A stretch of 64,000 bases of DNA from Ficedula albicollis (Eukaryota; Chordata; Aves; Passeriformes; Muscicapidae), in assembly GCF_000247815.1 (NCBI RefSeq), contig NC_021700.1, positions 22,957,208 to 23,021,207 of the forward strand, written 5' to 3'. This document shows positions 48,920-62,583 of this stretch, in pieces (the stretch's first letter is position 1; each line of letters opens with the position of its first letter). The position numbers and the translations under genes were made by a program. The notes under the pieces are model-generated. The model saw nothing but the letters and a program-made list of their open reading frames with translations, made no database searches and was not told the DNA's origin.

Positions 48920-51900
48920 ATCTGTACTAGTCAAAATAATGACTTTATTAAAAAAAAAAAAATTTTAGAAGAGGAGGAAAAGCGCTAGACCCCTAGTTCT
49001 AAGTAAAGAATTTCCAAGATATCTCAAGTATAAATAACTGTATGCACAGTATAATTCTAATGCTCCCATCTTTTTTTTTTTTTCATTGTTCTTCAGATAA
49101 ATAGCTGGTAATAAATCAATCAGCAAACTCTCACTTAAGAGTGCTATAAGTATAGAAACACCCAGCCCTGTACTTCTGACTACAACCTACTTCTGCACGC
49201 TAAATCAAAATTCTCATGACATTTCAAAATAGTATGTACAGGTAAAACCTTTCTGCTCTCTTGACCCACGCAGTGATATACACAATTTACAATGTGACAA
49301 TGTAATTTTTTTGAAAAGTGTATTTGAAACAGGTATTACTAAACTAAATTAAACTCTACATTTCATCATAAGTGTAGACAGTGCACACAGCAAAATGTAA
49401 AGAATATGAAGTACTCTTCCTTAAATTTCATGTGGAAGGCAAGAGCATTACAAGTCTTCTAGAAATGCTTGTAGATGAAACATACATACATCACAAAAGT
49501 TTTGATTCAGTCTCCAGCACAGCAAGAGAAAGGCAAGTACTCTTTTATCAGAAACCCTCCAACTTATCACACATTCTTTCATGCTCTTCAGACAAGCATC
49601 ATACGCAGTAAAATCAAAGAAATATTTATATCTGAACACACAAGGATTACAGAGAACAAGGCAAAAAAAAAAACAAACTACAAAATACAGGACAACCCGT
49701 AGCGAGTACAGTACAATAAATCAAGAGTGACATTCTCTCATGGACGTAAATTTAAAATCAAATATACTGTGAATCGAGTCCAGTAACACAAGTTCAAGTA
49801 AAGCACTAGTTCCAAATAGATGTTTGGGATTCACAAATGTAATGTATTCACAAATGCTAACTTCAGGTTTTATACAAATCATCTTACATCCTTTTCTCAT
49901 CACTATCTGTTTTTCCCAAACAATCATGTCACCCTGCAATGTGAGTCTTAAAATTGATTTATATTGCTTTCTTTGTGAGGGATTTTTTAAAAAAATAACA
50001 CCTTATACTGTCAACACACCTAAAGGTACTGAGAGTTCACTTACACATTCACATTTGAGGACAAGTGAGAGCAAGAGCCAGAATAGAAACTTTAAGTTTC
50101 ACAGTGTATAGCCTATACCAGTTCTGCATTACTGTCACCAAATATGAAGCTCTTGCTGATGTTTGGTCCTACTGTACTCCTCTGAGCCTGAAGGACTAAA
50201 TAGAGTTCTTAAAATCCTAGAGAAGACACTAGTGGTTTCTGACACATGAGGTGAAAAAAGACCAGAGAACCCAATGCCAAAAAGGGTAGCCCAGAATAAT
50301 AATTTTTAAAAATAAATAAATGAAAGCACTGAATTAAACCAGTTTTATTCCAAGGCAATAACAAATCCCAGAGAAAACAGCATCTTGCACATACACTGAA
50401 ACCTTGGTCAGTTGTGAAAAATACCTTTTACCAAAGAGCTCTCAGAAAAAACTACTCCTGCTAGGATGTATGCCAAGGGTAAAAGTTTTTATTTTGAAGC
50501 TGAGGAAAGGTGAAAACTTTACCCTAAAACTAAAAGGTATGATAGCCATTAGTGAATTTTTCACTCTGGATATTTGCCCAGAGGAGATGAAAACCTAGGT
50601 CATTAAACCTCTAACAACCTAGACTATACAGAACTGAATTCAAAGTTAAAATCCAGCTCCTACCCACTCTCCCCAAACCATTTATTTTGTGGTATTATAT
50701 CTGATTTTTTCTGACAAAAGTTGCAGCCCACTATTTAAAAATTATGCTACCAACAGGCTTGTTCTAAAAAAATTGGTGAAAACGACCATCTAGAATTTGT
50801 GGTTATAGACATGCCTTATCAGAAGGACATAAACTTGGGGAAAAAATACAAAAGGATTCTTTTGAAAGACAAAGACTATTGTGATTACAGACCATATCTT
50901 AAAAATACCACTGAATTGGTAGGGCAACTTTCATAGAGTAGCTTAGAGATACCACAATTTTTTAAGTTAACCTTTTAAAAACCATTAGGAAGAAGTGGTT
51001 TCAAACATGAAGCATTAATTTAAAGTGTAAAAAATGTTGACACATGAGGTGATGCAATACAAACTCATAAGAAAGTTTTATGCCTTTTATAAAGTTTTGT
51101 TTCTCACATTCAGCTCAAAATACATTTTTACCAACTTTAAACATTTATGTCTCTTCTTATTTATTCTGTCGGGAGAGTTTTAAATTTTCTAGACAAAGAT
51201 GTAGCCAGTATCTTTTTAAAGAAGATATAGCCAACACTTCCTTTTCCCAGAATCTACATAGAGCTTGTAGAGCATCTTTGAATCCAGACATCATCCTGTC
51301 CTAAAATTTTGTGCATCGATATTACATAAAGTGAATGAAAGTGAATGTTTCACTGACTCCCAACTCTACCATACTATAGAGAGAGGGCAGTGAGGGTGAA
51401 CATATGCAAGGGGGAAGAACGTTTCAGTGGACTGCTAGAGTCATATTAAAACTGAAAGTTTAAATTACAAAAGAGAAGTCAATTGCAGAAACAAGACAAA
51501 ATTCTACACAGACTACACCATGACAAAATGTGTAGGAAGTAATCTCACATCAGGCATATACTTTACAGTATTTTAGAACTTCTAAATAAACTAGAACTTA
51601 AAAGTTTGCACAAGAAGACATAATGCTTGTTATTTTACAGTTATAAGGGTTTTCACAATTTTGTTAGAGGATGTAATAAATCAAACTTTTGCCTATTCAC
51701 AGATGTACTGCAGAATAGCCATGACAGATTTTGATGAATTGCAACATGTGTCTCACCTCACAGGGCATTTCCTATTCTACTTAATTAGAGGAACTATTTT
51801 AAAGATGCAGTACAAAATAACATGAATTGGAAAAATAACCCATATCTTCCATATATAAACTTTATTTTACTGGACCCATATAAAATATTAAACTTTAAAA

Positions 51901-52896
51901 AATGGAAGTACGAATTTAACATTGGTGGTAAATACAGTCTTAATAATTAATTTGTCTTCAATAACAAATATGTGAGAGAACAAATTGTGCTACAGGAGGT
52001 CTAAAAGAAGGTTTGCAATTTTTTGGAAGAGCTATAATTTTCAGAATTACTTACTTAGATTCAATTTACAGTGGCTGACCAATTCACAAACATTTACACA
52101 AAATCAAACAAGAAGCCCAGTTTATTTTAGCACTGATATGAGGTGTTTTGATTTTGGTCTTTTTCTCCAAAAGAGACATCACTACTGCTTCAAATACGTA
52201 AAAGGAAGCACTAAATCTTTTCCTGCCTACTCTGTGTGAATGTGAAACATTAACATGCATTGAATTGAGCTTTTTTACTTCAACTTCTTCGTAGTACAAC
52301 TGTTGCTTGAAATGTCCAGTTTAGATTATAGTTCTTGATATTCAGAGTACTACCAACCATAATCTAGCTTCATTTTCATAAACAGTTGCTTGTAATTCCA
52401 AGTAAAAGTGAAATAAAACTGGAAAGTGCTAAGTTGAGCAGAAGTGCTTACTGCAATCAAGCAGATGTAAAGCACATACTCTGTTCATCAAGACGTTGAT
52501 AGTGCACAGCGCCTTAAGGATGTAGTCAGATTTGCACATGGTTGAACTTTGAGTATCTATCTTTCATGGTTAAATCTGTCTAAATCAATGGTTACACAGA
52601 TCACGGAAGAAACAAGTAAGTATATCCCCATACTTTCCATAAAATAGATGTATTCTTGTTGTTTGCTGCGAGTTTCTTCTAGAAGTCAACAATGCAAGCA
52701 TTTTCCGAAAGCATATCTTTGAATGAGCAGCTGTATTAACAAACAGCGATAATAAAATATGCCATTCCTTATAAACATTTCCTTAACAAAAGTTTACAGA
52801 GAAAAACAGGTCGTAAAAACCATGGGTGCCTCCTGATTTTGACACTGTTCTTTAATTCAGCAGGATCCAAAAAACAGGGAAAATGAAAGAAGCTAG
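48920..52896 (-). other. Probable TENT2 3'UTR
   Basis: Nearly 4 kb of AT-rich sequence without recognisable interspersed repeats follows the TENT2 stop. Several AATAAA signals occur on the minus strand (for example 51159-51164 and 50344-50349), so shorter isoforms are possible. Length is inferred from absence of repeats and from the last plausible polyadenylation signal, not from transcripts. Confidence 0.45.
48944..48949 (-). terminator. Candidate distal polyadenylation signal of TENT2
   Basis: AATAAA on the minus strand is followed about 35-50 nt later by a GU-rich TTTCTGTTTTGTCTG. A second AATAAA lies at 48859-48864. Both sit between TENT2 and the CMYA5 start. Confidence 0.4.
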
Positions 52897-52971
52897 TCAT
52901 CTTTTCTGTTTGGCTGCTTTTAAAGGTAATATACAGTTCAGATCTTTCTTGTCTCGTAATAATTGCCAAGC
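52897..52971 (-). CDS. TENT2: TENT2 last coding exon
   Basis: The exon's coding part has 75 bp including the TGA stop. It encodes AWQLLRDKKDLNCILPLKAA then KQKR. The acceptor is TTTTCCCTCAG|GC. The mammalian protein ends in a similar pattern (W..L...KDLN.ILP..AA..KR), so this is the natural C-terminus. The same exon probably continues into the 3'UTR. Confidence 0.92.
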   Translation of the reverse strand, partial: AWQLLRDKKDLNCILPLKAAKQKR

Positions 52972-54849
52972 CTGAGGGAAAAAAACACAAGTTTTTTTTA
53001 AAAAATACTATATAATCTTTGCCATTAAAACTTAAATACCATTATAAGCAATAAGCATCACACTTCCACAAAATTAAGGTTGATTTTTTTCCCCTTCTTG
53101 AAAATAAAGTTTGTGGGTTGAGGGTTTTTTGGATTTGTTTTTGGAATTTTTAAGGGAAGCAAAATCCAAAAAGTACACAAAATGCAACGAACTAATGAGG
53201 AAGGTAAAACCTTAAAAGAACAGACTGGATTTTTGGAGACAGAGATGTTAACAATATTTAAGCATTACACTGGTATTCTAACTGCAAAATAATTGTCTCA
53301 AATACACATGTCAAAGTTCCCAACAAATAATATTATGCACTATAATTTCCAGAACTCAGTTGTATCTCTAAAATAGTTATTTCAACTTTCTTCTTTCTTT
53401 CTTTCTTTCTTTCTGGTTTGAGTTTCAGGACATCTGTTGTGCCGTGAGCCTGCAAAGAACTGCAGAGACCCTCCTGTGTTTATACAGAAGTTATTTACAC
53501 TCCAATGTGCAATTAAAACCACAGGAAGAACAATTCTCTCAAGGACAAAACAGATTGCTTAAGCTCCTTAAAAAATAATGCAGGATATTAAAAAGTACTT
53601 GCACTTTTAGAGCAACTGCCATTCTTACAGTATCTGGTAACAAGGACTGTATCACTCTAGTGTATTGCTTCCAGACAGCTAGGATAAAACATCTGCTTTT
53701 ATATTTTTCAGAAAACTACAGAGGTTCGAAACAAATTTTGTTAACTGAGAATTCTGAAAAGAGAACTTCACTCTGATTTCACAGTACTGTGAGAGCCCAA
53801 ACCACTTCATAAACATGACTTCAGCAGATTCATAAAATCAACTATTTTATGTACAAGTATGTGAACAATTCAGTATTTTGTACACTAACATGGTTAAATA
53901 AAAGAAAAAAAAATGAACATTTATGAACAGAATTACAAAGAAAATGTTATCCTTTTCTGACTAAAGTGTCTCTTACAGCATTTGCTCTATTACAAGTATC
54001 TGGCATTGAATTACTTTTTGCTGGAGAAACCTTCAATGTACTTAAAGACTTGAATAACTGGATTAAACATGAAGCTTCAAGGACAGCTTAATAGGGGAGT
54101 CTTAACTGGTTAAAGCTGGAAGCCAGTTCTATGCACAAATCCCCAGTCATAACTACATACAAAATAGTCAGAGATTTCAGAAAACTAGAATTTGAGATGC
54201 AATTCCTGTGCAATGCCTATGACAGGAGACAAGCATAAAAGAGACCTGGTAGCAAAAATTTTTCAGAAAAAAGATGTTTAACCAAGGTCTTGACTTTTTC
54301 TTGTTTCAAAGTGTCCTTTCCTCCCCTGACTGGGACAGTGAAAGTTCCTGTTTGAACTACTCATGTTCTAAAACTGAGTGTGGTCTCCCTAAAGAAAAAT
54401 ACCCATCTAATTAAGTTATCAAAAAACAGAAAACCCCCATTATTTTGGTGGTGATATTATTTTAAAAAGGGATAGTAAGAAGTATAAAATATTATGTATT
54501 ACCAGTTAAATTCATGTAGGAATAAATAATGAATGAAAACAAAGTTGTAATTTTAAAGCTATTAACCACTGCTACAATTTTACACACACAGGAAAATCTA
54601 AGAGAAAGGGTTTTTACTATTTTGAGTACCCATTGCAGTGTAAACCTGAAGTTTAACAGCAGACATTAATGAATACCTTAAGAAATTATTTTTCCATATT
54701 TTCTTTAAAAACACACACTTATATTACTTATAATACAAAGAATAAAACATCAAAAAGAGGCAGGTTTAATGACCAGATAGTATATCAGATAGTATAACTA
54801 TCTTGAAAAACAAAGTGACCAGAGAAACTACATGAGATGTAGTTTTTAC
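52972..54849. other. TENT2 last intron
   Basis: An AT-rich intron of about 1.9 kb. A short CTTT simple repeat is at 53392-53414. Nothing else was recognised. Confidence 0.7.
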
Positions 54850-54929
54850 CTGCGCAAATTCACCTCTGATCATATCAAACTTCTGCTTCTCATGTACAGC
54901 TCTAGCAGTATTTGTCCCATCAAAGGGCT
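54850..54929 (-). CDS. TENT2: TENT2 penultimate coding exon
   Basis: The exon has 80 bp: AG completing Glu and 26 codons. It encodes PFDGTNTARAVHEKQKFDMI followed by RGEFAQ. The acceptor is CATCTTGCAG|AG and the donor GCGCAG|GTAAAA. EPFDGTNTARAVHEKQKFDMI is diagnostic for TENT2. Phase 0 at the end fits the terminal exon. Confidence 0.95.
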
Positions 54930-55224
54930 CTGCAAGATGAAAAACAAACATGAAAACTATTAAAAAAATCTAGAGTTAGTTTGTTTCTACTAACGAAGTA
55001 GGGTCAAGCACATAATTGCTTCCCAAAAGTGTTTTAAATAGTCAGTTCCTCTTTGGTTTTTAAGCTTTCCTTCTACATAACATTTATGCAAAAAACCTCA
55101 AACAAAAACTAAACAAAACAACCCCCCACAAGAACAAAAACACCCAAGACAAAACAAACCAATTAAAAAAAAAAAGCCTCAAGCCCTGAATTCTCTGAAT
55201 GCCTTGAACAGAGAACATCCTAAA

Positions 55225-55818
55225 GGGAGTTTGCAGATGACACAAAGCTGAGCAGTGCAGTTGACACTATAGGACAGGATGCCAGCCAGAGGCACATAGA
55301 CAAACCTGTGCAGTGGACCCAGGAGGATTTCAGGAAATTCAACAAGTGCAAGGTGCTGCACCTGTACTGGGGCAATCCCAGGCATGATTACAGACTGGAA
55401 AAGTCACTGAGAGCAGCCCTGCCCAGAAGGACTTGGGGGTGCAGGTGGGTGAGAGGCTGGACATGAGCCAGCCATGGGCACTGCCAGCCCAGAGAGCCAA
55501 ATTTATCAGTGATGCAGACAGAGGGATTGAGTGGTCACTCAGGGAGTTTGCAGATGACACAAAGCTGAGCAGTGCAGTTGACACTGTAGGACAGGATGCC
55601 AGCCAGAGGCACATAGACAAACCTGTGCAGTGGACCCAGGAGGATTTCAGGAAATTCAACAAGTGCAAGGTGCTGCACCTGTACTGGGGCAATCCCAGGC
55701 ATGATTACAGACTGGAAAAGTCACTGAGAGCAGCCCTGCCCAGAAGGACTTGGGGGTGCAGGTGGGTGAGAGGCTGGACATGAGCCAGCCATGGGCACTG
55801 CCAGCCCAGAGAGCCAAA
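55225..55818. repeat. 317-bp tandem duplication inside CR1
   Basis: Copies 55225-55501 and 55542-55818 start GGGAGTTTGCAGATGACACA and end AGAGAGCCAAA. They are separated by 40 bp (55502-55541) that is the normal CR1 sequence preceding the unit, so the true period is 317 bp. The copies are almost identical (ACTATAGG versus ACTGTAGG). Confidence 0.95.
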
Positions 55819-55924
55819 CGTGTGCTGGGAGCATCCAGAGCAGAGTGGGCAGCAGGGCCAGGGAGGGGATTCTGCCCCTCTGCTCTGCTGAGACCCCACC
55901 TGCAGTGCTGCACCAGCGATTCTG

Positions 55925-56179
<255 letters not shown>

Positions 56180-56735
56180 TGCTGGAAGGGGATTCTGCCC
56201 CTCTGCTCTGCTCTGCTGAGACCCCACCTGCAGTGCTGCACCAGCTCTGGGGTCCCAGCACAGGAACAACATGGACCTGCTGGAGGGAGGCCAGAGGAGG
56301 CCACCGAGATGATCAGAGGGATGGAGCACCTCTCCTAAGAGGACAGACTGAGAGAGCAGGAGTTGTTCAATCTGGAGAGAAGGCTCTGAGAGAGATCTTA
56401 TAGCACCTTCCAGTATGTAAAAGGGGCCTATGAGAGAGGTGGAGAGGGACTTTTCACAACATGCAGCACCAGCTGGAATGGCTTTAAACCAAAAAGGACA
56501 AGCTTAAGACCAGATATTAAGAAGAAATTCTTTACTGTGAAGGTGGTGAGACACTGGAAGAGGTTGCTTAGAGAAGTTGTGGATGCCCCATCCCTGGAAG
56601 TGCTCAAGGCCTGGTTGGATGGGGCTCTGAGAAAACTGGTCTAGTGAAAGTGTCCCTGTCCATGGCAGGGGTGTTGGAAAGAGATGATACTTGAAGTCCC
56701 TTCCAACTAAACCATTCTATGATTCAATGAATGCT

Positions 56736-59700
56736 GTAATGATGTGTAATTCAGAATAAACTCAGGTTATTTCATACCTATTCTGCAATATTTGTTCATA
56801 ATTTAAACATTTACGGGTTCTACTTTCTAACTGACTACAAATTATTATGTCCCCCCCCCAGTTTTTATCCCAACTTAATTAACAGTTTGGAACCTTTTAA
56901 ACTGCAAGATTAGAAAAGTATTTCCTGCTACTGATAAGGCTGCCAACATTACAGCAATTGATACTAAAAAATTATGATGCAGGGACTATGCACTACAGCG
57001 TGCTACAAAACAGATTTTGTAGTCTTCTTTCTTAGTAGGGAACTGCTTAAGCAACATTGTATATTTCACACTGATAAAATGTATGCAAGTCCTCCTGGAC
57101 CACAGAAGTATTTGTTAGATCAGGTAGATTTCTTCTGTGAAGTTGGTTATGGATTACTTTTATTTAGATAATGATGCATAGCAAAATAAAGCATTACACA
57201 GACACCAGAAAGGCTTGTGCCTTTACGGAGACTGGAATTTCAAACTTGGTACGTCTTCAGGGCTTTAGATTTTTATTTCTGCTACCTCTTTAAATTCACT
57301 AAGAAATGTTTTCATGCAATAAATATTGTATTTAGCAGTTTTCTATAAGGATTCTCTTCAAACTGCCTAGTTTACAGTGGACAGTTACAGGCAGATTTTT
57401 TATTTTAGAATGCATCATACATTTAGTTTAAAACAAAAACTGGTAACCAAATAAAACATAAACAGTCCTCTAGTGTCAATCCCATTACTTGAGAGAGTGA
57501 TCCAATAAAATTAAGAACTCCATGTCCCTTTCTATGTGAACAAATACAGCATTTCATTTGTGTATCATAAATGTGACAGTAACTGCTTTTCTAATTCTAG
57601 GACCTTTACACTGAACCAAGTTATATCTATATTTTAAAGCAACAAGGGCTGAAGTGTACAATCTTCTGAAACCATCAGTGGAAAAATGGCACTCTGGTCA
57701 CAAAAGCTATCTCACATCTTCCCTTTAATCTTCCTGCATATTTACTGACTGTCAAAAGACAAACTGGCTCCCTGAAGAACAGCAATATTGCATAATACTG
57801 CAGTCAGCCACTCTTTACACCACTACATTTTCTAACCATTAAGACAGTTAGAGTTTATTTTAAGTTATTTTGTTCACACAGAGAGATGAGAATATTAAAA
57901 GAAAAAAGTAACACCGTTTTAACACTGTGCTTGAGGGAAATGCTTGAGGGAAAAGCTAAAGGGAATCATTTTTCCAAATAAAAATAAAAGACATCACATA
58001 ACTTTGGAATTGCTGCTGACCAAGCCCTGAGGAATAGTTTTTAAAATTATTTTTAGCATGTGGATCTGAAAGACTTAAAACTACAAAATGAATCATGTGC
58101 AGCTTAGATGGCTTCTTATTTGACTTCCCTAAATGATTATCAATGTAATTATCTCATAAAACTGCCACATTTCTAGCTTTTCCTTTTTCAACAGGAGAGT
58201 ATTTGATATTAATTGATACAGACAAGATTTAAACTGAAACAAGAAGAGTTGCTAGCCATTTAAAGCTTCTGACAAGAATTGTTTAAAATATTGTCTAAAA
58301 GCAGGGTTCTCTGTATCCCCATCATGGTAAAAGCCTATCATATTTTAAAGTGTCTGGAAAGAGCATCTCTACTATATTTGTTTCTCTAACAGCAGAAATA
58401 CATGTGAGAATCAGCCTTAAGCCCCATAACATTTAAAACAGAGCACAGTTTTTCTTGAGCTAATCTAAATACAGTACTACGTGCAGAATTGTGGAAACTT
58501 GCAGGCACAGACTTGTGTAATCTATAAATAAATATATTTTAGATATTTTAAAAATATGTGATAATACCAATTATTGAAATTCTATTCTGCAAACAGGAAA
58601 ATTAGACAAAGTCTAGGAAAACAGAACATATTGGCATGTTTATCTAATTTTTGAAATCTTCTTTCCAAGTAGACAGAAATTTAACTACATACTTGTTTAA
58701 CCTAGTTCAGACTAACAGCTGTTATAAACATGAAATCTACCTTGGGTAAAAGTAGATTTTATTTTTCCCTTTCAAATTAGAAATAAAAACTTGGTATGTG
58801 AGGCTAAATCCACTAAGTCTTGAACCAAGGAAGGAATCAGATATATCACCTTGAGATATTTTTGCCCTTTTTAATAGTTAAAAAATTTGGATAAGTTGTA
58901 TGTAACCAAGATTAGATATTGCATGTAATTAAATGCAGTATCTATAGTGTCTATTTTGTATGTTGATGTTGATTCTATTTTCCAGCCTGGCAGAAAAGAT
59001 AACCTAATTATTCAACCACTTTGTAATGTTATAAAATACATGAGAGCTTGAAACACACAGCGCCCTGCAACACAGTGGTGCAGCATCACATGTCAGCAGC
59101 AAACATAGCTGCCCAGCATTCCCACCTCCCACATTCAGACCAGAGCCTTGGCAATGCCTCACTACACTATTCTGAATCATTTCAGCTGTGCAGATACTCT
59201 AATTCTCAGATTTCTCAACTCTAAGACTACAGAGTCCAGTGCAACCATATTTCAGTATGCTGTTCTTCTCCTGTAACTGTTGATTTTTCCCCAAAGGGTA
59301 AAATAAAGAATATGAATCCCATCATGTGGCTTTACACTGACATTCATATGACTATGGCCAAGTTGGTGAGCTCTGGACTGCTGAATAACCAAGTTCACCA
59401 GCAGGTGAAGTTGACTGAAGATTATTCTCTGCAGAGAGCAGCATATATGCAGGAAAGTGCACCTCATCAATCTTGAAGAATGTCTGTCGAGCCACAAGAC
59501 TTCTGCCTTATTCTCCTCCTCCCCCAGCAAAATCTACTCAGTGTCTAACAACTTTACACATACTGTTTGTCTCCTGTTCAAGTTATATTCCTATTTCATC
59601 CTGAGACTTCAACCCTTGATATCCTTATCCTAAAAAAGCCTCCATTAATATGCAGCCAAGGCCCAGGCCACCTCTGCCTTTGTGACAACTGTTTCCAGTT

Positions 59701-60491
59701 ACACAGCAACTCTCAGTCCCTTCCTTACTTCTCATTCTCCAAACATCTTAATCCTTCTCTTGGTTTATCATCTTCTCTTTCCTTAGTGCAAGCTTCATCT
59801 CCTATGTATGCCTACCTGCTCATCTTCCCCAGGTACATTCCCCATGGTAGTTGAAAGGTGTCACTAGCACATGAATCAGATTGCCTTTATAGAGCTCCTA
59901 CTCAGTTCTGCACTGAAACAGCTGAGACCTGCAACTCCAACAGGTACCCTGGGTTTACCCTCCAGCTCTGAAAGGCATCATGTAGTCTCTGGAAAAAGTC
60001 CATGTTCACTAGCCAGCCAAAAATAGCACCCACAAGGGGATCAACATACACATAACCTGGTCACTGCAATGCCAGAATATTTCTAGAACAAAGAATATTC
60101 TTCAAGAACAATCTGTGCCTGCTGGTTTTTTTCAGAAGTTCAAACTTGGCAAAATTGACAACTATTTTTGTGGAGCAGAAAAACACACTACTGGCATAAA
60201 GGCCATTCCTTATCAAAGTCCTGAGCCCTGTTCCAAAAGTAACAGGGCAATGAATGCTCTTGAAGAAAAGGTCAGGATACTATTTTTAAACACTTTAGAA
60301 CCTAAAGCTTCCTTCTCAAATGTTTTTGATGAGACTGTTTACAAACCATTTACATTGGTTAAACTTCCTTCTCTACATAATACACATATACAAAATATTT
60401 CTCAAAACACAACCAAGGTAAAGTCTAATTGATAGATTTATGTATTTAATGCCTTAACAATTAAAAATTATAATGCAATTTCACATTTTAC
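56736..60491. other. TENT2 intron between the third-last and penultimate coding exons, remaining part
   Basis: Unique-looking AT-rich sequence; short C run at about 56850. No exon, RNA gene or further repeat was recognised. Confidence 0.6.
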
Positions 60492-60583
60492 CTTCTACAC
60501 AAATAAATTTGTTTCTCCATTCAATACCATCAGGTCTTGCAATAGCCTTGGCCTCACGAACTGAAATCATCTGATGGCTCCAA
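60492..60583 (-). CDS. TENT2: TENT2 third-last coding exon (end of PAP-associated domain)
   Basis: The exon has 92 bp: one base completing the previous codon, 30 codons and one base of a split Glu. It encodes WSHQMISVREAKAIARPDGI followed by EWRNKFICVE. The acceptor is TTTTTTTTAG|T and the donor GTAGAAG|GTAAAA. QMISVREAKAI.RPDGIEWRNK.ICVEEPFDGTN is the highly conserved vertebrate TENT2 C-terminal segment, at the end of the PAP-associated domain. Confidence 0.94.
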
Positions 60584-61384
60584 CTAAAAAAAAGGAAAAC
60601 AATTTTCAAATAATTTTAACTCTTAGTTCTAAATTCAAAGGATCAGTTTACATTTAAAATATTGTCAGATTGAAATGCCATAAGCCTGAATAACAGAGTA
60701 TTTTATAATAATGAGTAATTCACTTTAACATCATGAGTAGGAAACAAGAAAATTTTTCTACTAACAGAAGTACAAAAAGCACCTTCAAAACAGAGCATCC
60801 CAGGTATCCATGAGTAAAATATATATACAATGGAATTTTTTCAACTAATAATGTCAAACTAAATTTGCATTGTCACCTACAGTTATTTCAAAGTTCAAAA
60901 TAAATTACAGAATCTAATCTTCCAGAATTTTCTGTAGGAAAAAAAGGAATGTAAGGAACAAGTGCAGACAAGTCACATACTGCATTCTGTGAACAATACA
61001 CAATAGTATAAAGATATGTAGAAATAACTTGCTCATGGGTAGGTACCTTGTGCAAGGAACCTACTACTAGAAAGTTTCAACACCTTATATATGCTGAATT
61101 TTAGATCTGCAAGTACAACAGCTCTCTACCACTTTCTGCAGGCAGCTTTATAACAAAACAAGGAAATTACCACATTTACACAGGAACAGCATGCAGATTG
61201 TAGGGCAGTCTTTATGATGTGCCACCATCTTTATGATGCCTGGCACAACAATATGCCAAACGTAATGAAAGTAAAAAAAAACCAACCCACTTCCAGTTTT
61301 ATGTTCTTATCTACCCAGCCACCTTTTGGCTGCTTTTAAATAGAGAGCAGCTCATCCTGTGTGCCATTCATGTGCCACATCAAA
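60584..61384. other. TENT2 upstream intron, proximal part
   Basis: AT-rich intron sequence upstream of the 60492-60583 exon. Nothing was recognised. Confidence 0.6.
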
Positions 61385-62583
61385 AACAGTCAGGAGACTG
61401 GGCCCAGCCAGCAGGGGTTTATGAAAGGCAGATTCTGACTGACTAGCCTGATATCCTTCTGTGACAACATGGATATGTGCTGTGGACGTAGTCTACATGG
61501 ACTTTAGTACAGCCTTTGACACCATTTCCCACAGCATTATCCTGGAGAAACTGGCTGCTGATGGCTTGGGCAAATGCACTCTTCACTGGATAAACTGCCA
61601 GGATGGCTGGGCACAGAGTGTGGTGATGAGTGGAGTTACTTCCAGCTGTGGCCACAGGTGCTGTTCCCCAGGGCTCAGAACTGGGGCCAGGTCTGTTTAG
61701 TATCTTCACCGACGATCTCATGGAGTGCAGCCTCAGTCAGTTCACAGGCCACACCAAGCTGTGTGGTTATTGATGTGCTGGAGGGCAGGAAGGCTTCTGC
61801 AGAGGGATCTGCACAGGCTGGATCATGGCCCAGGGCCAGTGGTGTGAGGTTCAACAAGGCCAGTGCTGGGTCCTGCCCCTGGGTCACAACCACCCCAGGC
61901 AGTGCCACAGGCTGGAATAGAGTGGCTGGAAAGGACCTGGGGGTGCTGGTGACAGCAGCTGAACATGAGCCAGCAATGCACAGGTGGCCAAGAAGGCCAA
62001 TGGCATCCTGGCCTGTATCAGCAGTAGAGTGGCCAGCAAGAGCACAGCAGTTGACTGTCTCCCTGTACTGGGAACTGATAAAGCCACAACTTGAATCACG
62101 TGTTCAGTTTTTGGCCCCTTATTACAAGAAACACACTGAGGCCTTAAGGTTTGTCCAAGGAAGGCCAATGGAGCTGGGGAAGAGTCTAAAAAACATGTCC
62201 TATGAGGAGCAGCTGATGGAAATGGGGTTTTTTATTCTTGAGGAATGGAAGCCTGAAGATCTCATCCCTCTCTACAACTACAAGAAGGTTGTAGCCAGGT
62301 GGAGGGTCAATCTCTTCTGCCATGTGTCAAGGAAAAGAAGAAATGGCCTTAAATTGCACTAGGAGAGGTTCAGTTTAGATATTAGAAAACAATTTTTCAC
62401 TGAAAAAGTAAACAGGCGTTAGAGTAAGTTGCCTAGGGAAGTGATGGAATCACCATTTCTGGAAATGTCCAAGAGATGTCCGGGTGTGGCACCTGGGAAT
62501 ATATTGCAGGGGTGGTTACACTGTTGCTGCATTGAAAACTGCATTAGATAATCTTAAAGGTCTCTTCTAGATGATTCTGTAAA
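61385..62583 (+). mobile_element. Long degenerate CR1 LINE
   Basis: The plus-strand translation includes VYMDFSTAFDTISHSIILEK, the reverse-transcriptase palm segment of CR1 ORF2 (usual form DFSKAFDT). Frameshifts follow. Typical CR1 phrases such as GGACCTGGGGGTGCTGGTGA and the terminal GGTCTCTTCTAGATGATTCT are present. The copy is old and inactive. Confidence 0.92.
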
